NCBI GenBank assembly: GCA_963807925.1
Contig: CAWEDP010000002.1
Coordinates: 3,100,001-3,164,000, forward strand
Direction: 5' to 3'
DNA: 64,000 nt
Origin: CAWEDP01 sp963807925
Lineage (GTDB): Bacteria > Acidobacteriota > Vicinamibacteria > Vicinamibacterales > CAVVIG01
Under the pieces are notes generated by a model. It saw nothing but the letters and a program-made list of their open reading frames with translations, was not told the DNA's origin and did not search any database. This document shows positions 47,071 to 60,080 of this stretch, piece after piece; positions within the stretch are counted from its first letter, which is position 1; the number at the start of each line of letters is the position of its first letter. A program made the translations under genes and the position numbers.

Positions 47071-48302
47071 GACTCAACAACCGGTGGTTTCAGCTCGTCG
47101 CCTCGCTCATCGCGATGGTGATGATCGGCAACCTCCAGTACACCTGGACGCTGTTCGTCGAGCCGATTCGTCGCGGCACCGGATGGAAACTGTCGGAGAT
47201 TCAATGGGCGTTCAGCCTGTTCATCTTCTGTCAGACGTGGGTGCAGCCGCTGGACGGGTGGCTGATCGACCACATCGGGCCGCGCACCTTCATCGCCGCG
47301 GCCGGCCTGTTGTGCGGGGTCGGGTGGGCCGGGCTCGGATTCGCGGATACGCCGACGGTCTTCTATGTCCTGTACGCGACGGCGGGCATCGGTGCCGCGT
47401 TCGTGTACAGCGCGTCGATCGGATCGGCGCTCAAGTGGTTCAAGAATCGGCGTGGTCTCGCGGCGGGCATCATGGCCGCCGGATTCGCGGCCGGCACGTC
47501 GCTGTTCATCCCGCTCATCGACTTCCTGATCCGCACGCGCGGCTATCAGGCGGCGTTCCTCTCCACCGGCATCCTTCAGGGCGTCGTGATCCTGGCCGTC
47601 GCGCCGCTCTTGCGGCATCCCGACGAATCGACGGCCGCCGCGGGCCCGTCGCCGGTCGTGGTCCGGAAGCCGACGCACCACTACACCACCGTCGAAATGC
47701 TGCGAACGCCGCGGTTCTACGTCCTGTACCTCGCATTCGTGATGGTGTGCACCGGCGGCCTGCTGGTCACGGCGCAGGCCGGGCCCATCGCCCGGGCCTG
47801 GGGCTTCGCGCCCGGCATCCTCCTCCTCGCGACCTCGTTCGGATCGCTCGCCAACGGCGCGAGCCGCGTGTTCTGGGGATGGATTTCCGATCGGGCGGGC
47901 CGCGAGCTGACGATGGTCGTCGCTTTCGGGCTGCAGGCCGTTTGCCTGCTGCTCGTGCTGGTGCTCGGTCGTCTGAGCGGCGCGTGGTTCGTCGTGACCT
48001 TCGTCCTCACCTATTTCACCTACGGCGAGATGTTCTCGCTCTTCCCGTCGGCGGTCGGCGACTACTTCGGCACGCGGCACGCGACGTCGAACAACAGCGT
48101 GCTCTACACCGCCAAGGGCGTCTCGGCGGCCCTCCTCGCCGGCGGCCCGGCGGCTCTGCTCTACGAGCGCTTCGGCGACTGGTCCGCCGTGTTCTACGTG
48201 AGCGCGACGATGGCCGCGATTGCAACGGCGCTGGCCCTCGGCCTGCGGTCGATGGCCGTGCCGGCAGGCGCGCCGGCGGCCATCCCGCAGCCGGCGAAAT
48301 GA
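47067..48302 (+). CDS. MFS transporter, oxalate/formate antiporter (OxlT/OFA) type
   Basis: 411 residues with 12 membrane helices. The N-terminal block MVMIGNLQYTWTLFVEPI, FIFCQTWVQPLDGWLIDHIG and VYSASIGSALKWFKNRRGLA follow the OFA-family pattern, as does YGEMFSLFPSAVGDYFGTRH in helix 10-11. OFA carriers exchange oxalate for formate or move other mono- and dicarboxylates. The partner AAE3 ligase upstream makes an oxalate-like substrate plausible. It is coupled to both neighbours by 4-nt overlaps. Confidence 0.88.
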   Translation: MRLNNRWFQLVASLIAMVMIGNLQYTWTLFVEPIRRGTGWKLSEIQWAFSLFIFCQTWVQPLDGWLIDHIGPRTFIAAAGLLCGVGWAGLGFADTPTVFYVLYATAGIGAAFVYSASIGSALKWFKNRRGLAAGIMAAGFAAGTSLFIPLIDFLIRTRGYQAAFLSTGILQGVVILAVAPLLRHPDESTAAAGPSPVVVRKPTHHYTTVEMLRTPRFYVLYLAFVMVCTGGLLVTAQAGPIARAWGFAPGILLLATSFGSLANGASRVFWGWISDRAGRELTMVVAFGLQAVCLLLVLVLGRLSGAWFVVTFVLTYFTYGEMFSLFPSAVGDYFGTRHATSNNSVLYTAKGVSAALLAGGPAALLYERFGDWSAVFYVSATMAAIATALALGLRSMAVPAGAPAAIPQPAK

Positions 48303-49126
48303 CCGGGGCGATCGATCCCGAAGCCATCGCGGGCGAGCTTCTGCGCGCACGCTCGAGCCGCTCGATCCTTTCCGCACCCTACACCCGGCGGCTCCCCGGT
48401 TTCGACCTGACGGCGGCCTACGCCGTCGCAGCCGCAATCGTTCGACGGCGCCTCGCCGAAGGCCGGACGACCGTCGGTCAGAAAGTCGGGTTCGCGAACA
48501 AGGCGGTCTGGCGCGTCTTCAAGCTGAGCTCGCTGGTGTGGGCGCCGATGTACGACGACACGGTGCGCGACGCGGCGGACGGCCGGGCATCGGTGTCGAT
48601 GGCGGCCATGTGCTCCCCGCGGATCGAGCCGGAGATCGTGTTCAAGCTGAGAACGCCGCCCGGCGCCGGGCTCGACGCCCCCGGCGCGCTCGAGGCGGTG
48701 GAATGGCTGGCGCTCGGATTCGAAATCATCGACTGTCCGTTCGCGGACTGGACGTTTCAGCCGGCGGATTTCGTCGCGGCCTTCGGCTTTCACGCGGGCC
48801 TCGTGATCGGCCGCCCCCAGAGGGTCGAGGCTTCGTCGATCCCACGGCTCGTCGAGATCCTTCCCCGCTTCACCGTGGAACTGCTGAGGGATGGCGCCGT
48901 GGTCGAGGAAGGCTCGGGCCGGAACACGCTGAGGAGCCCGGCGCTGTGTCTCGCGGAGCTGGCGGCGGCGATGACGCGAGACCGGTCGGCGCACCCGCTC
49001 GCGGCCGGCAATCTGGTCAGCTCCGGCACGCTGACCGAGGCGCGCCCCATCGCGGCCGGCGAAAGGTGGAGCGCACGGGTCGAGGGGATCGATCTGCCGG
49101 AACTGACGGTGGAGGTCCGCGCGTAG
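48299..49126 (+). CDS. 2-keto-4-pentenoate hydratase / oxaloacetate-type decarboxylase (FAH family)
   Basis: 275 residues. The pattern VGQKVGFANKAVWRVF, IEPEIVFKLRTPP, ALGFEIIDCPFADWTFQPAD with acidic metal ligands, and HPLAAGNLVSSGTLTEARP matches the 2-keto-4-pentenoate hydratase/4-oxalocrotonate decarboxylase branch. Such enzymes act on 2-oxoacids with a divalent metal. It is the last gene of the four-gene AAE3 operon and converges on the GGT gene. Confidence 0.88.
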   Translation: MTGAIDPEAIAGELLRARSSRSILSAPYTRRLPGFDLTAAYAVAAAIVRRRLAEGRTTVGQKVGFANKAVWRVFKLSSLVWAPMYDDTVRDAADGRASVSMAAMCSPRIEPEIVFKLRTPPGAGLDAPGALEAVEWLALGFEIIDCPFADWTFQPADFVAAFGFHAGLVIGRPQRVEASSIPRLVEILPRFTVELLRDGAVVEEGSGRNTLRSPALCLAELAAAMTRDRSAHPLAAGNLVSSGTLTEARPIAAGERWSARVEGIDLPELTVEVRA

Positions 49127-49155
49127 TCCGGCCGGCCGGGGAAATCCGCGGAACG

Positions 49156-50814
49156 CTACTTTCGTGGCCCTGGCGATCCGTCGGCATCGAAGACCGGCGC
49201 CCCCTCGGGAATCGCGGCCCCGTCGTGCCTCGGCTCGGATGCGCCGAAGTGGACGCCCGAGCCTGTGCTCATGACGGCCTGACCGTACCCGAAGGTGCCC
49301 GTACGCGGCGGCACGGCGATGACGTCGTGGCCGAGCCCGATCAGGGCATGCCGGGTCGCCTCGGGCACCAGCGTCTCGATCAATACGTCCCTGCCCGCGA
49401 AGGTCGGCTTGGTGAAGCGTCCGGCTTCGAGCGCTTCCTGGATGTCCAGCCCGTAGTCGGCGACATTGGCGACAAACTGCGCGTGCCCCTGCGCCTGGTT
49501 GAATCCGCCCATGATGCCGAATCCGATCCTGACCTCGCCGCGGCGCATGAAGGCAGGGATGATCGTGTGCAGCGGGCGCTTGCGCGGCGCCAGGACGTTC
49601 GGGTGCCCGGGCGTCAGCGTGAACAGGGCGCCGCGATTGTGCAGCGCGAATCCGGCGCCGCGGGGAACGATGCCGCTTCCGAACCCCTCGTAGATGCTCT
49701 GAATGAGCGACACGATGTTGCCTGCGCGGTCGACCGCCGACAGATAGACGGTGTCGCCGCCCGACCCGGTCGTGAGGCCTTCGAGCGCCGACGGCCGGAC
49801 GTCCGCCGCTGCCTCCTCCGGATCGACGAGCCGCGCGCGCTCGCGCGCGCGGCCTTTGTCGAGCATCGCCGCGATGGGCACCCGCGCAAAGCGCGGATCG
49901 CCGACGTATCGCAGCATGTCGGCGTACGCGAGCTTCTTGGCCTCGATCATGACGTGCAGCGCCCCGGGGCTGTGGAACCCGAGCGCTCCCAGCGGATATT
50001 CCTCCATGAGGTTCAGCATCATGAGCGCCGCCATCCCCTGCGTCTGCGGCGGCAGCTCGTAGATCGTCCAGCCGCGATACGTCGTCGAGACCGGTTCGAC
50101 CCACTCCGGCGCGAAGTCCGCCAGATCGGCGGCCGCCATGACGCCGCCCCGCTCCCGCGACGCCGTCAGGATGGCGTGCCCGATCCCGCCTCGATAGACG
50201 GCGGACGCCCCGCCGCGCGCAATCGAATCGAGCGACCGCGCCAGATCCGGGTTCGTGAACAGTTCGCCTGCGCTCGGGGCGCCGCCGTGCGGAAGATATG
50301 TCCTCGCGGCGTCCGGCTCGTCGCGCAGCTTCGGGGCGAGCCCGGCCCATGTCTCCGCAATGACATCGGACACGGCAAAGCCGCGCGTCGCGTAGTGGAT
50401 CGCGGGCGCCAGCAGGTCGCGCCACGGGAGGCGGCCGAACCGATCGCGTAACGCGCTCCAGCCGGCGACGGCGCCGGGCACGGTGACCGTATGGATGCCG
50501 CCCGCCGGCATCCCGGTCGTGCCGGTCGCCTTCGCGACCACGTCGGGCGTCAGCGCCGCGGGCGCCCATCCGGCGGCGTTCAACCCGTGCAGCGCGTCAG
50601 CCGCCGCGTCGTAGACGATCGCGAACAGATCGCCGCCGATGCCGTTCATGTGCGGCTCGACGAGGCCGAGCACGGCGTTGGCCGCTATGGCGGCGTCCAC
50701 GGCGTGGCCGCCGCGCTCGAGCATCTGCACGCCCGCGCGCGCGGCGAGCGGCTGGCTGGCCGCTACGATGCCGTCGGTCGTCGCGATCCGGGAACGCCCG
50801 GTGACAAGATGCAT
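49156..50814 (-). CDS. ggt: Gamma-glutamyltransferase family protein
   Basis: 552 residues from MHLVTGRSRIATTDGIVAAS. The catalytic Thr that becomes the N-terminus of the small subunit is in GSGGDTVYLSAVDRAGNIVS, followed by QSIYEGFGSG and MGGFNQAQGHAQ. No signal peptide is obvious, so it may be the cytoplasmic YwrD-like type. It hydrolyses or transfers gamma-glutamyl groups, for example from glutathione. A TAGTAT box lies 11 nt before the ATG. A long open frame upstream of this start is noise opposite the malate synthase gene. Confidence 0.92.
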   Translation of the reverse strand: MHLVTGRSRIATTDGIVAASQPLAARAGVQMLERGGHAVDAAIAANAVLGLVEPHMNGIGGDLFAIVYDAAADALHGLNAAGWAPAALTPDVVAKATGTTGMPAGGIHTVTVPGAVAGWSALRDRFGRLPWRDLLAPAIHYATRGFAVSDVIAETWAGLAPKLRDEPDAARTYLPHGGAPSAGELFTNPDLARSLDSIARGGASAVYRGGIGHAILTASRERGGVMAAADLADFAPEWVEPVSTTYRGWTIYELPPQTQGMAALMMLNLMEEYPLGALGFHSPGALHVMIEAKKLAYADMLRYVGDPRFARVPIAAMLDKGRARERARLVDPEEAAADVRPSALEGLTTGSGGDTVYLSAVDRAGNIVSLIQSIYEGFGSGIVPRGAGFALHNRGALFTLTPGHPNVLAPRKRPLHTIIPAFMRRGEVRIGFGIMGGFNQAQGHAQFVANVADYGLDIQEALEAGRFTKPTFAGRDVLIETLVPEATRHALIGLGHDVIAVPPRTGTFGYGQAVMSTGSGVHFGASEPRHDGAAIPEGAPVFDADGSPGPRK

Positions 50815-50967
50815 GGTTCGCGGAAATACTATTACTTCACCGCTGAGGGCATCGCACGTGTCGGAGACCGGCTGCTCCGTACGCCCGGTGGACCGTCCCT
50901 CGAGACGCGCGGGACGACCCGGGCGCCGACGCGTGGATGGCTGGTGTCGGTCTGACTGAGGTGACTG

Positions 50968-52854
50968 ATGGATTCGCGCAGACTGGAGATCCGGGGCAAT
51001 CTGCGATCCGCGTACGCCGACGTGTACACACCCGAGGCGCTCGCGGCCCTCGACGCGCTGGCGCCGCTCGACGAGGACCGGAAGGCGCTGATGGCGGCGC
51101 GCATCGATCGGCGCCGCCGCCGGGCGCAGGCCCGCGAGCGGCTCGCGTTCCTCGATCCGGCCGGCACGATCGGACGGACTTCCATCCGCGTGCAGGAGGC
51201 GCGCGACGGAGGGTTCGACGGCAGCGAGATCCCGCACGACCTGCAGCGGCAATGGATCCAGGGCACCGGTCCTGCAGCGCGACCCGACACGCCGACCGAC
51301 CAGAGCATCCGCAACGTCGCGTACGCGCTGCTCTCGGGCGCCGACGGCTGGATGTTCGACGGCGAAGACGCGCTGGGCCAGGTCTCGACCATGTCCCTCG
51401 ACAACCAGCGCAATCTGAAGCTGGCCATCGCCCGCGACGGTGTCTTCCTGACGGCTGCCGAACGGGTGGCCGCCGAAATGAACGACTGGGCGCGCGGCTT
51501 CCTCAACCGGACGATCATCGACGATTGGCGAAGGCAGCTCGACTTCACGACCAAGATCTTCCGTCCGCGGGGGCTGCACCTCGACGATCGCCACGTGCGC
51601 CCCGCCGGCGGCGGCGGCTTTTCCGCCTCCATCGTCGACCTCGTGCTCTACATCGTCAACAACCACCGGAGGCTGGGGAGCGCCGGCTCGTCGCTCGTGC
51701 TGTACCTGCCGAAGATCCAGACCGCGGAAGAGGCAGCATTGTGGAACGACATCCTGTCCGCGCTCGAACAGCATCTCGGGCTGACGGTCGGCGCGATCAA
51801 GGTCTACGTCCTGGTCGAGCAGCTCGAGGCGGCCTTCCAGCTGATGGAGATTCGGGCGGCGCTCGGCGCGCACTTCGTCGGCTTCAACACCGGCCGCTGG
51901 GACTACATCAACAGCGTGTCGGACGCGATGGCCTGGTCTGTGGACTTCGTCAACCCGAACATCGACGTCATCACGATGACCTACGGCTACATGCGGATCT
52001 ACGAGGACCGCGTGCGCCGGTCCGTGAACACGCCGGACCGCCTCGGCCGCCATGCGCTGTGGCAGGGCGGCATGGAGCCGAACATTCCCGTCGGATCGGA
52101 GAAGGGCGTCGCCGCGAGCATGAAGCGGGCGGTGGCGGGCGCCGAGCGCGAGCAGCGTGAAGGCGCCAGCGGCAAGTGGGTGGCGCACTGGAAGATGGTC
52201 CACATCGTCCGGCCGGTGTGGGAGCGTGTGGGCGTGGCGAACGAGAGCGGGCGCACGTTCCCGCCGCTCACCTACACGAGCGCCGACGCCGGCGATCTGA
52301 CGCTGCTCGAGCCGGGCGCGCGGACCATCCGCGGGGCGCGCGATCTCATCAGCGTCGCCCTCCAGTACGGCAACGCGTTCGGCCAGGGACTTCAGGCGGC
52401 CGCGCTCAAGCCGGCCGACTTCTTCGGCAACGACGATGTGCTCTATCTCATGGAGGACATGGCGACCGGGGAGATCCGCCTGAGCATCGTATGGGAATGG
52501 CTGCACAAGCGCGCGAGGCTGACCGCCGGCGACGAGATCGGCGTGAAGAGCGGCGACACGTTCACCAGAGACCTCTTCGAGCGGCTGCTGACCGAGGAGT
52601 ACGACAAGCTCGTGCGCGCCGGCAGCCGCGACGTCCACGACAACTCCAAGACGACGACGCTGCCGATCGCGCGGGAGATCGTGGAGACCTACGTCACGGA
52701 ACCGACCAAGCTCCCGTGGTACATCGATCTCCTGAACATCAATCTGAACAACCACGACCTGACGGAAGCGAAAAAGCGGATCCGGCTGCTGACCGACTCG
52801 TTCCGGAAGGACGGCACGCGGATTACCGAGAACCTCGATTTCGCGGTGGCGTGA
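50968..52854 (+). CDS. aceB: Malate synthase
   Basis: Condenses glyoxylate with acetyl-CoA to malate. The 628-residue protein has YALLSGADGWMFDGEDALGQ (catalytic acids), YIVNNHRRLGSAGSSLVLYL-PKIQTAEEA, IKVYVLVEQLEAAFQLMEI and DVITMTYGYMRIYEDRVRR. It is somewhat longer and more divergent than E. coli AceB, with extra helices at the C-terminus. GAGGTG gives a clear ribosome site before the ATG. It is coupled to MTHFR by GTGA. Confidence 0.93.
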   Translation: MDSRRLEIRGNLRSAYADVYTPEALAALDALAPLDEDRKALMAARIDRRRRRAQARERLAFLDPAGTIGRTSIRVQEARDGGFDGSEIPHDLQRQWIQGTGPAARPDTPTDQSIRNVAYALLSGADGWMFDGEDALGQVSTMSLDNQRNLKLAIARDGVFLTAAERVAAEMNDWARGFLNRTIIDDWRRQLDFTTKIFRPRGLHLDDRHVRPAGGGGFSASIVDLVLYIVNNHRRLGSAGSSLVLYLPKIQTAEEAALWNDILSALEQHLGLTVGAIKVYVLVEQLEAAFQLMEIRAALGAHFVGFNTGRWDYINSVSDAMAWSVDFVNPNIDVITMTYGYMRIYEDRVRRSVNTPDRLGRHALWQGGMEPNIPVGSEKGVAASMKRAVAGAEREQREGASGKWVAHWKMVHIVRPVWERVGVANESGRTFPPLTYTSADAGDLTLLEPGARTIRGARDLISVALQYGNAFGQGLQAAALKPADFFGNDDVLYLMEDMATGEIRLSIVWEWLHKRARLTAGDEIGVKSGDTFTRDLFERLLTEEYDKLVRAGSRDVHDNSKTTTLPIAREIVETYVTEPTKLPWYIDLLNINLNNHDLTEAKKRIRLLTDSFRKDGTRITENLDFAVA

Positions 52855-53759
52855 TCGACTGGAGCGCAACGCACGTGCTGAAACAATCCGTTCAGGAGCT
52901 GGCCCGGAGCTTTTCGATCGAAACGACGGTCCGCGAGTCGCAGCGGATCGAGCGCTACGGCGACCTCGTTCGGCCCGCCACGCGGCTGTACATCGCCCAC
53001 GTGCCCGGCACGAGCCTCGCCGATACGGTCGCCCTGGCCGGGAGGCTGCGACACGAAGGCATGGAGCCGGTCCCGCACATCGTCGCACGGCGGATCGAGA
53101 GCCTCGCGGCGCTCGACGACCTGCTGGGGCGCCTGGTGGGCGAAGCGGGCGTCACCCAGGTGCTCGTGGTGGCCGGCGACATCGAGCAGCCGACAGGCGA
53201 GCTGGAGAGCGCCCTGCAGATTCTGGATTCGGGCCTCCTCGAGAAGCACGCCATTCGCACCATCGGGGTGGCGGGGCATCCCGAAGGCCACCGCGCCGTG
53301 CCGAACGACGTCCTGCGCGATGCCCTGGTGAGAAAGAACGAGTACGCCGCGCGGACCGGCGCGAACCTCTACGTGGTCACGCAGTTCACCTTCGCGCCCG
53401 AGCCGGTCGTCGCCTGGGAGTCGGCTCATGCCGACGTCAATCATCTGCCGGTCGTGGTGGGTCTGCCGGGGCTGGCCACGATCAAGACGCTCCTCAAGTA
53501 CGCCCTGGACTGCGGCGTGGGGCCGTCGCTGCACGCGATCTCGAAACATGCGGCGAACCTCACGAAGCTCCTGACGGTCCAGACGCCCGACGAGCTGCTG
53601 GTGGGCCTGGCGGAGTACCGCGCGCGCCATCCCGCGACGCGCATTCGCGGCATCCACTTCTTCCCGTTCGGCGGGCTGAAGCGGACGGCGGAGTGGGTGA
53701 ACAAGCTCATCGCCGGCGATTTCGAAGTGACCCGCGACGGCGGCATCAGGACCGCCTGA
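52851..53759 (+). CDS. Methylenetetrahydrofolate reductase family protein
   Basis: 302 residues starting at a GTG inside the malate synthase stop (GTGA). The flavin-dependent MTHFR barrel is recognised by YIAHVPGTSLADTVALAGRL, VTQVLVVAGDIEQPTGEL, TIGVAGHPEGHRAVPNDVL and YVVTQFTFAPEPVVAWES. It interconverts methylene- and methyl-tetrahydrofolate. Tight coupling to malate synthase links C1 and glyoxylate metabolism; a serine-cycle-like use is possible but not shown. Confidence 0.92.
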   Translation: MIDWSATHVLKQSVQELARSFSIETTVRESQRIERYGDLVRPATRLYIAHVPGTSLADTVALAGRLRHEGMEPVPHIVARRIESLAALDDLLGRLVGEAGVTQVLVVAGDIEQPTGELESALQILDSGLLEKHAIRTIGVAGHPEGHRAVPNDVLRDALVRKNEYAARTGANLYVVTQFTFAPEPVVAWESAHADVNHLPVVVGLPGLATIKTLLKYALDCGVGPSLHAISKHAANLTKLLTVQTPDELLVGLAEYRARHPATRIRGIHFFPFGGLKRTAEWVNKLIAGDFEVTRDGGIRTA

Positions 53760-53813
53760 TCTCAGGCGACCGATCCGGCCGCCCGGCCCGGACCCCCGTC
53801 GGCCGTCCCGTGA

Positions 53814-54660
53814 CTACTTCGGCGACGCCGGCACGCGTGGAAGCGGCGGCGGCAGCGGCGCGAGCTCGACGAAGCCGCGCGTCCCGTCCGGCCGAATCGG
53901 ACCCGGGCCCGGCTGCAGATGCTCGCGATCGACGTTGTTCTCGCTGCACGAGTACCTCGTGGATTTCTTCGTCGGGTTTGCCCAGCACCCAGGTGCGCTG
54001 ATACGTGAACGGCCTGGTGTAGTACTTCGAATCCTCGATGAGCGTGTCGACGTGAATGTGGTCCGCGTCGGGGCGGGACCAGCGCTCGACGACATGCAGG
54101 GCGTCGCTGTGCGGGTTGGCGTTCTCGTCGATCCAGACCTTCTCGTCCTTGAACCCGATCGAATCGACGACCAGCGTGTCGCCCTCCCAGCGGCCGATCT
54201 CTTCTCCGAAGAACGACGGATCGGGGTCGTCGGAGTGCTTCCGTGCGGCGTCGATCGGAATGAGCCGGTAGTAGCTGTACCAGTACAGGAACACGATCTT
54301 CTTCGCGCCCTGGACCACCTCGAAGGGCAGGCCGCTCGCGTCGTGCCGCGGAATGCCGCCGATGATGCACAGGCTTTCGGGATCGATGGTCTTCGTCAGG
54401 TTGTACTGCAGCGCCGCTTCGCCGGCCGGGGTCAGCGGCAGCTTGAAGCCGGGCTGATCCTTGCCGATGTTGCCGACCGGGCGCGTGTCGCGGGTCCCCT
54501 TCCAGTAGCCGCTCAGGTCCGGATGACCGTCGGCGGTGCGCGGCGTCGGCCGGGCCGATTTCAGATCGGGCGCGGTGAGCTCGTCTTGAGCGGACGCGGC
54601 GCGCGCCGGAGCGAGAAGGGAAGCGGCGAGGATGAGCGTGCCGAAGAGATGCGATCGCAC
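53814..54660 (-). pseudogene. Secreted hypothetical protein (DLSGYW type), frameshifted near its end
   Basis: Signal peptide ending RAASAQ, then PTPRTADGHPDLSGYWKGTR, a layout frequent in acidobacterial secreted proteins found beside DUF6152 genes. YYRLIPIDAARKHSDDPDPS and DTLVVDSIGFKDEKVWIDEN follow. One extra base at about 53949 shifts the frame after EIHEVL. The corrected tail reads CSENNVDREHLQPGPG and ends PLPRVPASPK at 53814. The function is unknown. Confidence 0.78.
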
Positions 54661-54674
54661 GGTCTCTCTCCTTG

Positions 54675-55091
54675 TCAGCGCGGCTGCGCCGGGTCGCCGG
54701 GTCCCCCGTCACCGGCCGACGCCCCGGAGACGATGCGGCCGTCGGGGAGCGTCACGCGGCGCGCATCGACCATGTGCGAGCCGTCCTTGGCGAGATACCC
54801 GTCCACGATGACGGTGTCTCCCAGCTTGAGGTCGCCGCGCTTGAACCCGCGCCGCGACAGCGCGCCGGGCAATCCCGCTTCGCACGTCCAGCTCACGACG
54901 TGGCCGGCGTCGTCCTTCACGTCGACGTAGAAGTAGGAGTGCGGGTTGGTCCACTCGATCTTCGCCAGCGCGCCAGCAATCCGAACCGGCTTGCTGCCGT
55001 CGAACTCGGCGGCGAAGGAATGATGGGCGGCAAGCCGCGGGGCGGCGGAGACGCCGAGCAGGACGACCAGCAGCGCGAATCTCTTCTTCAT
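54675..55091 (-). CDS. DUF6152 family secreted protein
   Basis: 138 residues. The signal peptide MKKRFALLVVLLGVSAAPRL is followed by the DUF6152 start AHHSFAAEFDGSKPVRIAG and WTNPHSYFYVDVKDDAGHV, then LGDTVIVDGYLAKDGSHMVD. An OB-like beta fold is likely. The function is unknown. It lies 14 nt upstream of the DLSGYW gene, its usual partner. Confidence 0.88.
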   Translation of the reverse strand: MKKRFALLVVLLGVSAAPRLAAHHSFAAEFDGSKPVRIAGALAKIEWTNPHSYFYVDVKDDAGHVVSWTCEAGLPGALSRRGFKRGDLKLGDTVIVDGYLAKDGSHMVDARRVTLPDGRIVSGASAGDGGPGDPAQPR

Positions 55092-55388
55092 GGCTCCCTT
55101 CCTCGCAGGTCCGGCGTGGTGCAGCCCGCAGTGTAGCGCGTCTCGAAGGGTGGCGCGTGAACCGGCCGCCAGCCTGCTCCGTTTCCAACCGAGCTCGACG
55201 GCGGCGCCGCAATCGGGCCCCGTCGGCGCCTCGCGGGTGGTAGAGTATACGACTCGCCCGCCATCGACCCCTGGTTGCACCGGATCGATCCATCTGTGGA
55301 GCTTATGCGTGGTATGTGATCATTGTATTTTACTTCTGAGTCAGCCTCGGGCATAACTGCGGTTCACCTCTTGGATCGAGATCGCGCC
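55092..55388. other. Divergent intergenic region upstream of gltB
   Basis: About 300 nt between DUF6152 and gltB. Most is GC-rich without features. The stretch 55300-55345 is AT-rich and may hold the gltB promoter (TTATGC at 55303-55308, 17 nt, TATTTT at 55326-55331), a weak match. An in-frame TG-rich extension of gltB from 55323 has no homology and is not taken as coding. Confidence 0.4.
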
Positions 55389-60020
<4,632 letters not shown>

Positions 60021-60033
60021 AGTGCGATCCATC

Positions 60034-60061
60034 GAGCCCGCCGGGACGCCCCGGCGGGCTC
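60034..60061 (+). terminator. Strong 12-bp hairpin between gltB and gltD
   Basis: GAGCCCGCCGGG pairs perfectly with CCCGGCGGGCTC around an ACGC loop in the 60-nt gap. No T-run follows, so it is more likely an mRNA-stabilising or attenuating hairpin that sets the gltB:gltD ratio than a full terminator. Confidence 0.5.
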
Positions 60062-60080
60062 AGGGGTTGACAGACACCGT

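Noticed and set aside
48299..49126. Fumarylacetoacetate hydrolase as evidence for a tyrosine degradation operon
   Set aside because: No homogentisate or hydroxyphenylpyruvate enzyme is nearby, and the motifs fit the keto-pentenoate hydratase/decarboxylase branch.
49156..53088. A 1310-codon minus-strand open frame continuing upstream of the gamma-glutamyltransferase
   Set aside because: Only the part from 50814 down has homology. The rest is antisense to malate synthase and MTHFR, both intact on the plus strand.
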